In this document: positions 10,530-23,598 of the stretch, one piece after another | Numbering within the stretch: position 1 is the first letter of the stretch | How the letters are laid out: each line of letters opens with the position of its first letter | Source: Cymodocea nodosa | Taxonomy: Eukaryota; Streptophyta; Magnoliopsida; Alismatales; Cymodoceaceae | Length of the DNA: 64,000 bases | Assembly: GCA_036874045.1 (NCBI GenBank) | Contig: CM072337.1 | Span: 9,176,001-9,240,000, forward strand | Direction: 5' to 3' | Made by a program: the position numbers and the translations under genes | The notes under the pieces: model-generated | Told to the model about the DNA's origin: nothing | The model's database searches: none | The model's input: the letters and a program-made list of their open reading frames with translations, nothing else

Positions 10530-12816
10530 TTATCGACCCCTCCTAAGTATATCACTTATAGCATTACAAATTTTATCTCCTAGATGCCTAATATCATTTC
10601 TGATGTCGGTAAGTACATCATCTAGGTCAGGAGGTATCTGGGTTTGCTGTTCTACTTGAACTGAATAACTTTGTTGTTGTTGTTGTTGTTGTATATAGTC
10701 TGTACAATCAGGTTGTTGTTGTTGTTGTTGTTGAGGTTTATGCATGGTCTGGAATCGTTGTAAATCTTTTACACTAAATGCTCTCATGCCTTTAGTTTCA
10801 AAGGGCCAATCAGATAAATTCAATTGGATTGCAAGGATTCTACATACAACATCACCATAAAATAACTTTGAACTCGTATGTTGTAGTTGAGAAGTAAATA
10901 CATCAAACCAATTGATTTGAATTCTATTTAGTAGGCCATAAGTTGCATATAAATAACTTCTACTGATTTCCAAATTGTGTCTAACACTTTGAAATAAATT
11001 TGCATGCAATATATTTGCAATGAACTTTTCCTCTGCATTCAGATTTTCCATTAATCTCATTTTAGAATATACATATGGAATTTTTGATAAAGATTGAATA
11101 TTCCATTCCAATTGTCTAATTATGTCAAATCTATTTGTAACAACAGCACCTTCATTCTTTAATCCCAAAACTTCAAAAATTAACTCAGGAGACAATATAA
11201 ACTCCTATTGATTTATTTAAGTTTTTAGAAAATTTTCATTCTTGACCAGATTGCTTTAAAAAGCTACAATAAGCCCTGTGTATTGCTTCCATTTCGTTCC
11301 AATTGGCAAGAATTGAATGAGGCCTTGATACTCAAATAGATATTTTATTTCTATCAAATTTCTGAATTTTTTTGGTTGAGCATGCAAAATTTGACATGTA
11401 ATCAGATTATTATATTTCTACAATGCTTCTTCAGATCTAAAATGAATTGAATTACCTTGAATTTTTAATATTGTACACAAAGAAGGTGATACTTGAAGCC
11501 TTGATTCAAAGTTTAATTCATCTTCAGGAACCTCTTCTTCAAAATGAATGTCATGTTGTTCCTTTGTGAAAATATTTTCTTGAAGCTGTGTATGTAAGCT
11601 TGATTCTTCAACTTCAATAATGTAAGGAACATTGTCAATATGCTCAACATTCATCTGTTCAGTCTCTATAGAATGATTAGAGTTCAATTTTTCCACAAAT
11701 TCTACAACCAATGTATTTGTCTGTAATTGTTCATTTTGTTCAACAGATATCTTCATTGATACATGCTATGAATTCTAAGACTCTACTTCTATAGATTCTA
11801 AAGAAGGCTGGTTAATGTTTAGCTCTTCTAGAGTCTTAACTTTTTCAATATCTACTACTCTAGACAATTCAGCTTGTGAACTAGTTACTACCTCAACATT
11901 GTCAATTATATCTGCAATAACTTGTTTAATGTCAGGTGCCTAATGCTCTGATTTTTCAATTTCTGCATCATTAGGACTTGTACTAATAGAAAAACTTGAG
12001 CTTATATTTGACTTGCATTTCTTCTCAAGTTTTCTAGCAAGAGAAAATAAAGTCTCATTATCATCATCAGTTTCAGTATACTCGGAACTGATGAGTTTAT
12101 TAAATGCACAATAAGGTACAACGTCTAGACATACATTGTCCTTTGAAAATAAATTTTCATCTGATTTTTCTTTTTCAATAGACTTTGTCTTTGAAGACAT
12201 AATTTTTCTAACTTTCCTTCTACTATAAAATTTCTGTTTCTCCTCTTCAAGTATTGCTATTTTCTTTTCAAATTGCTCCATAAAAGTTTTCTACTTTAAT
12301 TCTTCGAAGGCACTTTCTATTGCTATAGCCTTTCGAAGACTGTTAACTTTTCTTTTATCTACAGCAATATTTGATTCTACTTGTTTTGAATATAAAGGAG
12401 TAGGTATAGCAAATTCATGTTCTTCCTCAAATGGTTGTAGTCATGTACCACTAATAAGAGTTTGAGGAATTCTATTTGATGAACCTACACCTTTTCCCAT
12501 ATATTTTGCATACTCTTCCAAAAATGCAATTTCAATACATTTCATACAGTATTCTCTATCATATTTACTTCGAATCCCCATGTATAGTATTATGAAGCTC
12601 TAATCTAACTTCATTCACTATACCTTCAAGGAAGAAGTATTCACTGTAAATTTTTGCTAACTTTTTGTCAACTTGCAAAATTTTCTTAAACCAAGTGCGT
12701 GGAACTTCATCATTTTCTATTTCTTTTTCTTTTGCATCTCCTCTACTTTTGCCTTTTCCTCTGCCACGACCATTGTAGAACTTGGAGACCATTGTCGCAG
12801 GTTGTAACAGCAACAA
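10530..12816 (-). pseudogene. Extra reading region after pol in a Sirevirus (env-like position)
   Basis: Four open stretches on the minus strand follow RNase H: 12816-12565, 12281-11940, 11756-11418 and 11195-10530. The first opens with a Gly/Arg/Lys-rich segment (GRGRGKGKSRG). The middle ones are acidic. The last has a compact part with SRSYLYATYGLLNRIQINWF, then two polyglutamine runs and a basic end. Homologous pieces occur at 42500-42720 and 44148-44760. Some Sireviruses (SIRE1) encode an envelope-like product here, but I see no clear signal peptide or membrane anchor. Function unknown; broken by a few changes. Confidence 0.6.
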
Positions 12817-14378
12817 GCGGGAAAGATTTTCTCGACAAAGTTTACGAATAACCTAAGTGCCCGTGTAATAAGTGTTTAAATAGGGTTTCAGGCGAATAAC
12901 TCAACGTGAAGAGAAGTCAGGTTTAGATATTAAATGAATATTGAATAAAGTTTATTCAATCAAGGTACCCGAAATATTCAAGTATAACTCGTTGAGTTAA
13001 CTAACCTAACAAGTAAAACGCTATCTAGAGGTAGTTTTACATGTTACCTTATCTAACATAACGTCCAGTTAGTACACTTAAAACAATTTTCGGATGCTTC
13101 CAATTGAAACGTTCCGAACACATCACAATAGCTATACCTTATCATTTTCTTGAGAACATTGTAAATTATTCTAACATTCCTGTCCTTTGAATCTAAAATA
13201 GTTTGTTTGTCTTTGTAAATTATTTCATCAAGCTTTTAAGAGGACATTAATTCAGATTAACCAAGATTTGTATTCTAAATTATATTAATCTGTTTTGGAC
13301 ATTGTTAATCCTCCCCCTACAAATATACTTTATATATATATTCAATCAAAATACAAAATATACTTGTATAACAATAGATGTTAAGTATAACAATGTGAAA
13401 TTTTCTTTTTAGAAACATCCGTTATTCTGACTTCATCAAAAATGATTTCCAAAATCAAGTCCTACTATATATGAATCAAAACACAACTTTGAACTCAATA
13501 TGATTAATTCAAGGAGAATAAAAGAATGTATTTCAAATAAACATTTTCAAAAGTACTAATGCTGATTCAATAACTCAGTAGTCATATTGGTAGAAACTAT
13601 ATTTGATTCAAAGATATCTGTAATTAATGAAACAACTTTTTCTTTTCAAAACAATAATTATTGATAATTTTCTTTAAAAGTTAGTTCGAAAAGCTTGAAT
13701 CATACAAGAGCTTTCTAATGTACCTGTGTAATGAGCTTTTAGTCAACAATCTCAGATCTGATCAAGACCTTAGGTTGCCAGATTTAAAGAATCTTTTTTC
13801 AAGACAACAATCCTTACATACCTATCTACTCAAGTACAAAAGGCTTGTGATCAAACTGATCAATAAACTCTCAAAGATTTTCACTTTGTAAGCAATTTTC
13901 ATTTTAAGCATAGTATATATGTATTCCATTAATACAGATGCAATAAAACACAAATCTCATACAATTTTTACTTCTATGGTTTTACTAAGAATATGAATCA
14001 GTTTCAATAAGCTTATACTTTTGATTAACAATTTAAGATGAGTTACATATAACTTATTCTACAAGTTTAATCAATTAAGTCAAATTCATGCATGATCATA
14101 TGTACTTTTCTTGATTCAAAGAAAACACTTAATCAAAATTTCAGAATGTCAGAAGTATTTAATGTGTTTCATTTACACTTCCACTTAAAATCGTAAAAAC
14201 CATTAAAATTGATAAACTACTTAAAATCAATAAGATATACTATGATTTTACAATAAATACATAGTATCTTAAGCAAAAGTTTAGATATTACTTTAGATAT
14301 TTATGATAAGTACATAATATCTATGAGGTGAACAACATCATCAATACTATTTATCTTTTTATGTGGAGTTTAAGCATT
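12817..14378 (-). other. Non-coding spacer of E2a between pol and extra region
   Basis: AT-rich, with no open frame of note. It contains CTCGTTGAGTTA and AACTAACCTAACAAG words around 12985-13020, and a TTTTCGGATGCTTCC / TTCCGAAC pair around 13090-13120, so both hairpin vocabularies are present. The stretch 13700-14110 has relatives in the 39400-40040 region on the opposite strand (shared words such as GATAGGTATTTAAGGATTGT). Confidence 0.6.
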
Positions 14379-15770
14379 TTACACATCACATAGCCTACAA
14401 ATACCCAAATTTAATCTAATGTTGCAGAATGTACTTTCGTCTAGAGGTTTTGTAAATATATCAATTAATTGATTTTTACTAGACACAAATTCTAATTTAA
14501 TTTTTCCTTTAATTACGTTATCTCTTAGAAAATGATGCCTAACCTCTATATGCTTTGCTCTAGAATGTAATACAGGATTTTTGGAAAGATTTATTATAGA
14601 ATTACTATCACAATAAATCTTAGTTGTATCATAAGATAATCCAAAATCTTCTAAAGTTTGCCTTATCCATAGAATCTGAGTGCAACACAGTGCAGCAACA
14701 ACATATCCAACTTCAGTAGTAGAAAGTGCTACATAGTTTTGCTTTTTACTAAACCATGACACCAAATTATTTCCCAATAATTGACATGTGCCACTTGTAC
14801 TTTTTCTATCAGATTTAGATCTTGCATAAACAGCATCAGTATATCCTATAAGATCTATTGAACTATCCTTAGAATAATACAGTCTGAAATTTTTACTTCC
14901 TTGTATATATCTAAATATTCTTTTAATTGCAATTGAGTGTGATTCTTTAAGATTAGATTGAAATCTAGCACAAACACACACAACAAACTTAATATCAGGT
15001 CTACTAGCAGTCAAATAAAGTAAAGAACCAATCATACTTCTGTATTTTCTTTGATCTATTGATTTTCCTATGTCATCACTATCTAACTTTAAAGTAGTAC
15101 TCATAGGAGTTCCTCGAATCCTTGTATCATTAAAATTAAATTTCTTAAGCATTTCATCTACATATTTTTCCTGATTTAAAAATATACCTTTATCCATTTT
15201 CTTAATTTGAAGTCCTAGAAAATATGAAAGTTCTCCTATCATACTCATTTCAAACTGATTAGTCATCTCTTCAGAGAATATTTTTATCAGCTTATTGGAG
15301 GTTGCTCCAAAGATTATATCATCCACGTATATTTGAGCAACAATCTGATCTTTACCATCTCTCTTGATAAATAGAGTATGATCCACTTTTCCCATGATAT
15401 AGCCTCTTTCTATTAAAAAAGTAGATAATCTTTCATACCATGATCTAGGTGCTTGCTTCAAATCATATAAGGCTTTATTTAATTTATACACAAAGTCAGC
15501 ATTTTTAATATCTTCAAATCCAAGTGGTTGTTTTACATAGACTTCTTCATTAATTAAACCATTTAGAAATGCACTCTTTACATCCATTAGAAATAATTTA
15601 AAATCCATATAACAAGCATAAGCTAATAATATTCTAATACTTTCTAACCTAGCCACAGGAGCAAATGTTTCATCATAATCTAGTCCTTCTTCTTGTGTAT
15701 ACCCTTTTGCAACTAATCTAGCTTTGTTCCTTATAACTTGACCAGTTTTGTTAGTTTTGTTTCTAAAGAT
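14379..15770 (-). pseudogene. Fossil RT and RNase H of E2a
   Basis: The reverse transcriptase shows [23 protein letters not shown] and the catalytic YVDDIIFG motif. It is followed by the LSYFLGLQI and RPDIKF blocks. RNase H shows [27 protein letters not shown] and [14 protein letters not shown], and the tail has LIDIFTKPL. All are standard for Ty1/copia. The N-terminal edge of RT continues from the preceding pol part. Residue order and spacing are normal for the family; the copy is broken. Confidence 0.9.
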
Positions 15771-17462
15771 TCACTTTGTACCTATTATGAACTGATTTTC
15801 TAGTGGAGAGACTAATTCCCAAACATCATTTCTGATGAATTGATTTAGTTCTTCTTGCGTTGCCACTATCCAATTTTCATCAGATAATGCTTCTTGTATA
15901 TTCCTTGGCTCCACCATACAAACAAACATACACATACTATATAAATTTACTGAAGCTCTAGTTTTAACTCCCTCATTAATATTACCAATGACTTGAGTAA
16001 TGGGATGTGATGAATAATAACACCAATTTCTCTGATTTTCCTCAATATTCTCATCAACATCTGAAGTTCCATCACTTTCATCATTAGTTTGATCATCTAA
16101 GTTCATATTTTTTATTTTCTCAAATAAATCTTCAATCTCTCTATTGATCTCTAATTCTTTGGGGAGATTGATCACATCATCATTATCAGCTTTAGATTGA
16201 GATTCTCTAAAAGAATTTTCATTGTAGCTTACAGGGAGAGTTTCTTCAATAGTTCTAGAAGTCTTGTTATATACTCTATAGGCTTTACTTCTAGTAGCAT
16301 AACCTACAAAAATTCCTTCATCTGCTTTGACTTGAAATTTATCCCTTTTATCCTTAGTATTAAGAGTAAAACACTTGCAGCCAAATGGTTTCATATAGGA
16401 AATTTTTGGAACCCTATTAAACATAATTTCAAAAGAAGTTTTATTAACACGAGGTCTTAAATGACTTCTATTAATAACATAACAAGCTATATTCACTACT
16501 TCAACCCAAAGATTTTGAGGTAACTTATGTTCATTCAACATAGTTCTGGCCATTTCTTGAAGTGATCTATTCTTTCTCTCAACAACACCATTTCGACACA
16601 ATGCTCTTGGAAAAGAAAATCTATGATCAATGCCATGCTTATTATAATAATTATTCATTTGATCATTATCAAATTCAGTACCATGATCACTCCTAAGTTT
16701 TTGAATAGAGACACTTTGTTCATTTTGAACAAGATTGCAAAACATTTTAAACTTTTCAAAAACTTCTGTCTTAGATGCTAGAAAATATACCCAAGTATAT
16801 CTAGAGAAGTCATCTACTAAAACAAATACATACTGTTTACCACCAAGACTCATGATTCTTGTTGGTCTAAATAAATCCATATGTATAAGTTCTAAGACTC
16901 TCTTGCTTGAAATATCAGTTTTGGATTTAAAAGAGTTTTTGTGAAGTTTACCTAACTCACATGCATCACACATAAAGTCCTTTGAGTATTTAATCATTGG
17001 TAAACCTCTCACTAAATGTTTTCTAGATAGTTTATGTAACAGTTTCATATTTATATGCCCAATCATTCGATGCCACAGATATATATCACTAGTTTCAGCT
17101 AGCAAACATGAATTTAAATCAACTACACCAGAAGGTAAAGATAAAATACATATAGAACCTTTTCTTTTAGCAATAAACTTAATTTCATCTGTATTTTTAT
17201 CAATAATTTTGCATACATTATCTTCAAACACTACATAATATCCATTTTCAGTTAGTTTTATAACACTCAGCAAATTAAATCCTAGGTTTTCTACATATAG
17301 TACATTCGAAATAATACAAGTAGGAGTTATTTGAACATTGCCCATACCTATGATTTTATCTTTGCTTTTGTTTCCAAATGTTACACTTCCTTTCATGGTA
17401 TTTGTAAAATTTTGTAGTAGACTTTTCTGTCCAGTCATGTCACTTAACGCTCCACTATCCAA
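15771..17462 (-). pseudogene. Fossil protease, integrase and RT N-part of E2a
   Basis: It opens with MDSGALSDMTG, the copia protease active-site block, then a GAG-pre-integrase zinc region (LWHRMIGHINMKLLHKL ... CDACELGK). The integrase core follows with HMDLFRPT, LRSDHGTEFD and GVVERKNRSLQEMA, the three acidic positions of the DDE triad. The end has the FGCKCF and FVGYATRSKAYRVYN blocks, an acidic linker and the start of RT (EALSDENW). E2b holds a second copy of the first two-fifths. Confidence 0.9.
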
Positions 17463-17522
17463 GATCCATTTTGATGTTGTTTCCTCCTACAAAACAAATT
17501 AAGAAAAACTTTTTCTTTGTAC

Positions 17523-19577
17523 CTAATGTTGTTGAGGACTAAGTTCATTAAATGCATATTTCTTTTTTTTGTTTAAAAATAGTTTAACATTATCATTTAC
17601 ATTCTTATCAGTTGTAAGTACCATAGACTTATTTTTAACATCATACTTACTTATAGCATTATTGCTCATATAATCATTATTTTTGTTTTCAGATTTAGTA
17701 TAACCAAGACCAAATCGATTTTTATCAGATGTTAATTTATTTTGGTCATGCTTATACATTTCAATATGTTCATACCAAGATTTTGTACTACTATTAACAT
17801 TTTCTATACATACAAAATCTTTTTCTACATAAAAATTTTCAGATTTATCACTTGTAAAATGAGTAATTGGTCTAACACTAGTGTTTTGAATTACATGCTC
17901 GGGTTTCTGAATTTTCAGTTTACTACAATTGTCTAAAATTTTAGGGACATTAGAAACTGAATTTCCAGAACAAGAAACAAGATTTTTAGAAACATTAATA
18001 GTCATGTTAGAAGTACAATTTGACAAATCACATTGATTTATATTATTACTACATGATTCATCCCTTGAAGTACCTACTTCTACATATTTATTACCTTGTT
18101 TCATGATAAAAGGAATTTTAGTCTTAGATTTACTTGAACTACAACTAATAAATCCTTTATTGGCTTGAGATTCAAGATTATCAAATCCTAGGCCAAATTT
18201 ATATGACACCGTAGGGGTACTAGTTAGTTTGTCTAAATTAGTTTGACTTAAATTCCATTTCTCAATGGTAGAATTTAAATCTAGCTCTCTTAGTTTTAAT
18301 TTATCTATCACTAATTCAAGTTCATTTATATTTTTTCTCAAGATTTCATTTTCAGATTCTATCTTTAATCTTTCAACATTTGTATTCTGTATTTGTTCAT
18401 GCAAGAAACATTCATTAAATCTAAATTTATGCAAATCTCTAGCATGATTTTCATTATCACATTTAAACTTTTCTAAAGTAGTAGACAGGAAATAATTTTC
18501 TTCTTCCACAATGGATAAAGAGTTTCTAATATTCTTATTTTCCAGTTTACAAACTTTATGTTTTTGTAATAATGCATGATAAGCACATAACAATTCATCA
18601 AAATTAAAATCTGAATGACTTTTAGGATCAGATATTACCTCAGACTCATCTGCCATGAAGCACACATGAGCAATGTCTTCTAACTCTTGTTCTCCTTCTG
18701 AATGTGAAGATTTTGATGATGATTCCTTAGATTTAGACTCTTCAGACGTGTCATCCCAAGTGACCTTCAAAGTCTTTTTCTTGTAAAACTTTTTCTAAGT
18801 TTTTTGAGTCTTCTTTTGATTTGTCCTACTTTGCTTTTCATTTTTCCTTACAGGACAATCTAGAGAAAGATGTCCAGGTTTCTTACAGTTGTAACATACA
18901 TACTTTCTGGATGAAGAATTCTTGTCATTTAGTGATTTTGACGTTGAGGGTTTATCATTTCTGTTCCTTTGCTATTTCCTAGCTTTCCATGCTTTCTTAA
19001 ATTTCCTAGTTAGCAAAATCAAATCCTCGTCAGAATCAGTAGATATATCAAAATCTGAATTAATTTCGAAGGCTATTTCTTTCTTCATTTTTGGTTTGTT
19101 GTGACTCAATGATTCATTTAATTGAACTTCATAAGCTATTAAGTTTCCTATAAGTTCATTCATGGTAAAAACATTTAAATCTCGTGATTCCTCAATTGAT
19201 GTTACTTTCTGAGACCATTTAGAACTTAAGGATCTGAGAATTTTCCTCACCAAATCCTTCTATTCAAAATTCTTTCCTAAGCATTTTAAAGAGTTTATGA
19301 TATCAAGAAATCTGGAAAACATCTTAGAAATACTTTTGTCTTCATGCATCTTAAAGAGTTCATACTTATGAATCAACATGTTTATTTTAGTCTCTTTAAC
19401 TTGAGAAGTACCTTCATGTGAAACTTCTAATGCATGTCACACCTCATAAGCAGATTTATATGCCTACACTTTACTGAACTATTCATAACTCAATGCACAA
19501 AATAAAATATTTAAGCTCTTAGCATTCAGAGTTTCATTTTCTTTTTCAGTAATTGTCCAAGAATTATAAGGGGTAGA
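17523..19577 (-). pseudogene. Fossil gag of E2a (Sirevirus)
   Basis: From the right: a UBN2-like Gag core (about 19577-19250), a Lys/Asp/Ser-rich linker, a CCHC zinc knuckle region at about 18900-18840, then a long coiled-coil stretch (18770-17523) with many Asn, Glu and Leu and the YKFGLGFDNLESQANKG signature. Sirevirus Gag is unusually long because of this coiled-coil C-terminus. The N-terminal end is removed by the Athila-like LTR. It carries several breaks. Confidence 0.85.
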
Positions 19578-21663
19578 TGTTGAGCTTTTTGTTGTCCCCA
19601 AAATAAGATCTTAAAACTCACAAAGGGACCAAAATGATAAAATATTAAACTCAAAACTCATTTTAAAATAACCGCAAGCGCACGGTGCAATTGTAATATA
19701 CTCCGGCGAGTACGGTTGAATCCACAAGGATTTGGCTTTTACAAAATACTTCTAAGGTGCAAAAAAATAATAATTACAAGTGATTCAAAATTTATCAAAA
19801 ATTCACTCAATAGAGTATAAATTTCTCATTTTCATTCATAAAACACTAAATTATTACAGCACAGAATCTCGAAATTCAGTCAAGTTCACACATATCATCC
19901 TCTCAATATCTTAATGGTAAAATACAGTAAAAATATCATACTGAGTATTCATTGGATTAAATTTACAACCCCACTGATTTCATTAAAATATCTGAAATAG
20001 TCAAGTATCGGCAATGCTTTTCCTACAAACGCACAGACTAGCAATTAATATCCCTGAATTGCGCACAGTTACTAAAAATGGCATAAGATTTTCAAATCTG
20101 CACGAAAATCTGCAAAATCAGTGTGCTTCGAAACTTATCTCATTCATGTAACAGAGAAAATTTACAAAGGTCAATTTTGTGCTGTAGATAAAAAGATATC
20201 GAATTCGGCACTGAAGCAAAAATTGGGGGAAAAACGCCAGGATGCGACATCAACAAAATAAATTGGAAAACCTATACAAATCGATTGGAAAAATTCTAAA
20301 AACTATAGAGAATTAAAGTTCACTCGAAGCTCTACAAAATAGAATCAAAAACTAAAGCAAAACATCACTGGACCAGTGAGTTACGACCTAAACAAAATCG
20401 TCAAATTTACAGGATTCTAAACCGACGATCAACATCCACAAATTAGCTTTGTTAGCATACAAATATTCACATATGCACAAGATTCAAACCAAATTCATTT
20501 CCATTCATTCAAAATAAACATAATAAACTACTAAAATAAAAGTTCTATGATTAAACTACAATGTAACATTACAACTAAACCTAAAACTACCATTACCCTA
20601 CTAAAATTACAAATAACTCAACTTTAAACAAGAAAATGAAAACCTAAAGAGCTAAAGCAATACAACTCTTTTTACCTTGAAGTGCAAACTTGTTTTGGAG
20701 AAGAATAGTGCATGAGATGTGCTCCTAGCCGTCCTACTAGCCAAGAATTTCGTGGTTGTCACCACACGAATCCTCTTCTGGAAGCGGGAGGTCTTCAAAC
20801 ACCACCAAACACCAAGAAACAAGTAGTCATCCACCTAAAGTTCACAACCCTTACCTTTCTTCTACTAGGAATGATCCACGTAAGAGGGGAGACAATTTCA
20901 TGGCTTCAGATGTGCTCCAAACAGCACCCACAAGGTCTGGAAAAGATGCCCTAGCCGTCCTCCTACTAGCAACCACCAAGAGGAGAAGAGAAGAGGTTGG
21001 TCGAACCTTATCTTCTACCTTGGAGCTCCACGAGAGGGGGGAGAAACACCACCTTCCACGAGTTCTTGAGGGGGGGAGAGGGGCTGACAACCACAAGGGC
21101 TGGAAATGGGTGTAAGCTCGTCCAAGAGGGGGGAATTGGTAGCCTTGCCTCTCCTTTTATAGAGGCTTCAAGTGGTGGAACTTGATCTCCACCTTTGATC
21201 TTCAATCCAAGGGCTGAGATTCCTCCTATCTTGATTTACTTTATTTTTCCTATTCTTCAACCTATAAAACTCAAACAAATACATTAAAACACTCAAGAAA
21301 TAAGATAAGCTATATTCCTAAACATGGATACTTCAAAAGGGCCAAAAATCACATTTTTCATTGAATTCCAGAAATACCCATGTACTTATTTAAATACTTA
21401 ATCCTAAGTACTAAAGTAAATTTAATCTACTTAATAAAATGAAATTGTGTTGCCACCAAGATGTAAATGTATTTACATGAAATGCTAAATAACAAAAAGA
21501 GTCTCATTTATGCATTACTTTCTTCATTTAAGCCCATAACTACATTATTTGCCCAAAATGCATTATAACTTAAATCTTCATTAAACACTTATGAGTATAT
21601 GGCTCTAAACACATAAAATGCATCACTTAACTATATAAAATATGCATAAATTATGACTCTACA
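19578..21663 (-). repeat. 3' LTR of Athila-like element A
   Basis: It starts TGTTGAGC at 19578 and ends ATGACTCTACA at 21663, beside a polypurine tract on the right, which makes it the 3' LTR of a minus element. Near its left end ACCGCAAGCGCACGGTGCAA and GAATCCACAAGGATTTGG match family L. It interrupts the gag of E2a. The part 20650-21200 is GC-richer than its surroundings and has short open frames on both strands. Family L LTRs have a comparable GC-rich part at 27500-28080, so this looks like LTR structure, not a gene. Confidence 0.8.
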
Positions 21664-23598
21664 AAATCCCCCAAGCCTAAATTATGCTAGTCCCTAGCAT
21701 AACTAGCTAGAAGTCTAAAAGATAAACACAATTAACAAGGTGGCATACTTATTTAAAAACAAAACTAACTACTAACAATAGAAATCCTAACTCACTTTCA
21801 CAGGAATCGCGGCTGCATTTAGCTTATGCAACAAGCCGTTAAACCCCTAGGTCACCCTAGTGGTGGAGTGTTGTCTCCGGAGGGTTTGCATAAGACATAC
21901 CAACAAAGTCTAAATCAAAACAAATGAAGACAAAACAAAACCATAGTAAAACCATGTAAATCCATACATAACACATTAAAACACTAAAAAGAAAGTACAC
22001 AAACATAAAACAAGAGAGAGATTAAAGCTCAAGTGCAAGGTTGCTAGGCTCAATCACTACTATCAAGGTCTTTGGGCATTGGTGGTGGCTCAAAAAGAAA
22101 AATAACTCACAAGTCCTTTAAATTCCAACAAGTCAACACTAACATGCTCAAGGAGTCACCTGTCCACTAGGACCATTTTCCTTGCATCAAGAAGATTCTC
22201 ACCCTCACTACACATAAGAGAATATAAAGCACACGATAATGGATAAGTTCAATAGCCACACAATGGTAGGTAGTGATTCCTTCCTTCCTATGAGAATTGT
22301 TGGAAAATGTCTAGTCCAAGTCGACAAGATACCACACTTGATATACCAAACCCCCAACACTCAAGAAAGGAAAAATTGATAACAAAAGGAAAACTTTATT
22401 CACTCCCCTTTGGACTACAAACCCACTTATTTACTTTATTGCTTTCTTTCCTTCTTCTTTTTTTTCATATTTTTCTCTCTTTTTTTTATTTTTCTGTTTT
22501 TCTTTTCTTCTCTTTTCTTTTCTCTTTTTTTTTTTTTCAAATCACACTTTTTTTTTCTTTTTTTTTTCAAACCAACTAATTTCATAATGGTATACACCTT
22601 ATTTCTCCAACTACTTACCTTAACACCATTCTTAGCATACCAAGTGTGATAACCTTGAAAACTATCCTAAACACAACCTTCAAATTCTCATGAAAGTTTG
22701 GGCTGATCCAAATTATCTCACATTAAGGTTATAGAATAACCCTTTATTATAGTGGCACTTGGCTTAGGATCACTCAAAAATGGGTGCAAAAGAAACAAGG
22801 CATTAATCCAAGTAGCTAGAAAGACTCAACTAAAAACACATCAACATGAAACTCATCTTCCTTTAAAGAACTCATAATAGGTCCACGCATATGGCTCTAG
22901 AGATACCACTCAAAAGTAAATGGGGGATAATCCCATTAATCATAATAGCAACTCTTGAGTTTTCGCAACCTCAACTACTTGAGTTCCAATCAAAAATAGA
23001 AAATTACAAAAAAATTTAAACACCACATAAAAACAACAAAACACATACTAATAACATGAAAATGATAACAAAATAAATATACTATCACAGATTATCGTCA
23101 AATGCCTCCCCCCCATGCCTAGTTTATGCATTGTCCTCAATGTAAAGAGATAACTAAGCTAAGTTGAAAACATGCAGACGATAAAGACAAACATAAAACA
23201 CACTTTACAAGTCGAGATGCCGCCCCCCCCATGCCTAGCTTAAAGTCTACATGCACTTTCAAAATTACTCATGATATTTGCTCTAACATATACGAAATGA
23301 TAACATGCAAATATACAAGATTGTAACATGAAAAATATAAGTGCATTGTAAAGGATAAGGATAAGGGATGCGTACCTGGCTTGTAGTTGAACAAACAAAC
23401 ACTACAAAACTAACACACATATCAAATAGGAATTTAACAATGAAAAACATATATAAGATAATTATGTATAGAAATAAAATATAGATACAATCAAGATGGA
23501 GGGGCACTTGAGCTTGCGTTTGTGTGTCCTCAAAACTAGTTACTACCACTAGCATTTCGTGGGTTCGGTGCCGGCTGACTTGGCAAAGATCCACGCTC
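21664..23598 (-). other. Non-coding 3' internal region of element A
   Basis: A polypurine tract (complement AAATCCCCCAAGCCTAA, 21664-21680) is followed by a hairpin 21682-21702 (TTATGCTA, loop GTCCC, TAGCATAA). Two further tract-like runs lie at 23105-23121 and 23222-23240; the first is followed by the hairpin words GCATTG and CAATGT. A 29-nt block beginning AAACCCCTAGGTCACCCTAG (21841-21869) is identical at 28791-28819 in L2. A T-rich tract fills 22440-22570. No gene is seen. Confidence 0.75.

Larger units (their letters stand above)
8522..19577 (-). mobile_element. E2a: near-complete Sirevirus (Ty1/copia), 3' side and body
   Basis: Minus order from the right is gag (19577-17523), protease/integrase/RT N-part (17462-15771), RT/RNase H (15656-14379), an extra reading region (12816-10530), polypurine tract (10040-10060) and 3' LTR (10039-8522). 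It inserted in the 5' LTR of E1. The gag N-terminus, primer site and 5' LTR are missing because the Athila-like LTR at 19578 interrupts it. Coding parts carry roughly half a dozen to ten breaks but long open stretches remain, so it is moderately young. E2b (33870-37713) is a second copy of the same family. Confidence 0.85.

Noticed and set aside
10530-11195. Retroviral envelope gene
   Set aside because: The position is right, but no clear signal peptide, membrane anchor or cleavage site is visible; called an extra reading region of unknown function.
20652-21205. Overlapping open frames on both strands, possible small genes
   Set aside because: They lie in the GC-richer part of an Athila-like LTR, overlap on both strands and show no family pattern; comparable frames exist in the L2 LTRs.
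22307-22649. Phe/Leu-rich frames suggesting a membrane protein
   Set aside because: Product of a poly-T/CTT tract in the non-coding region of element A.
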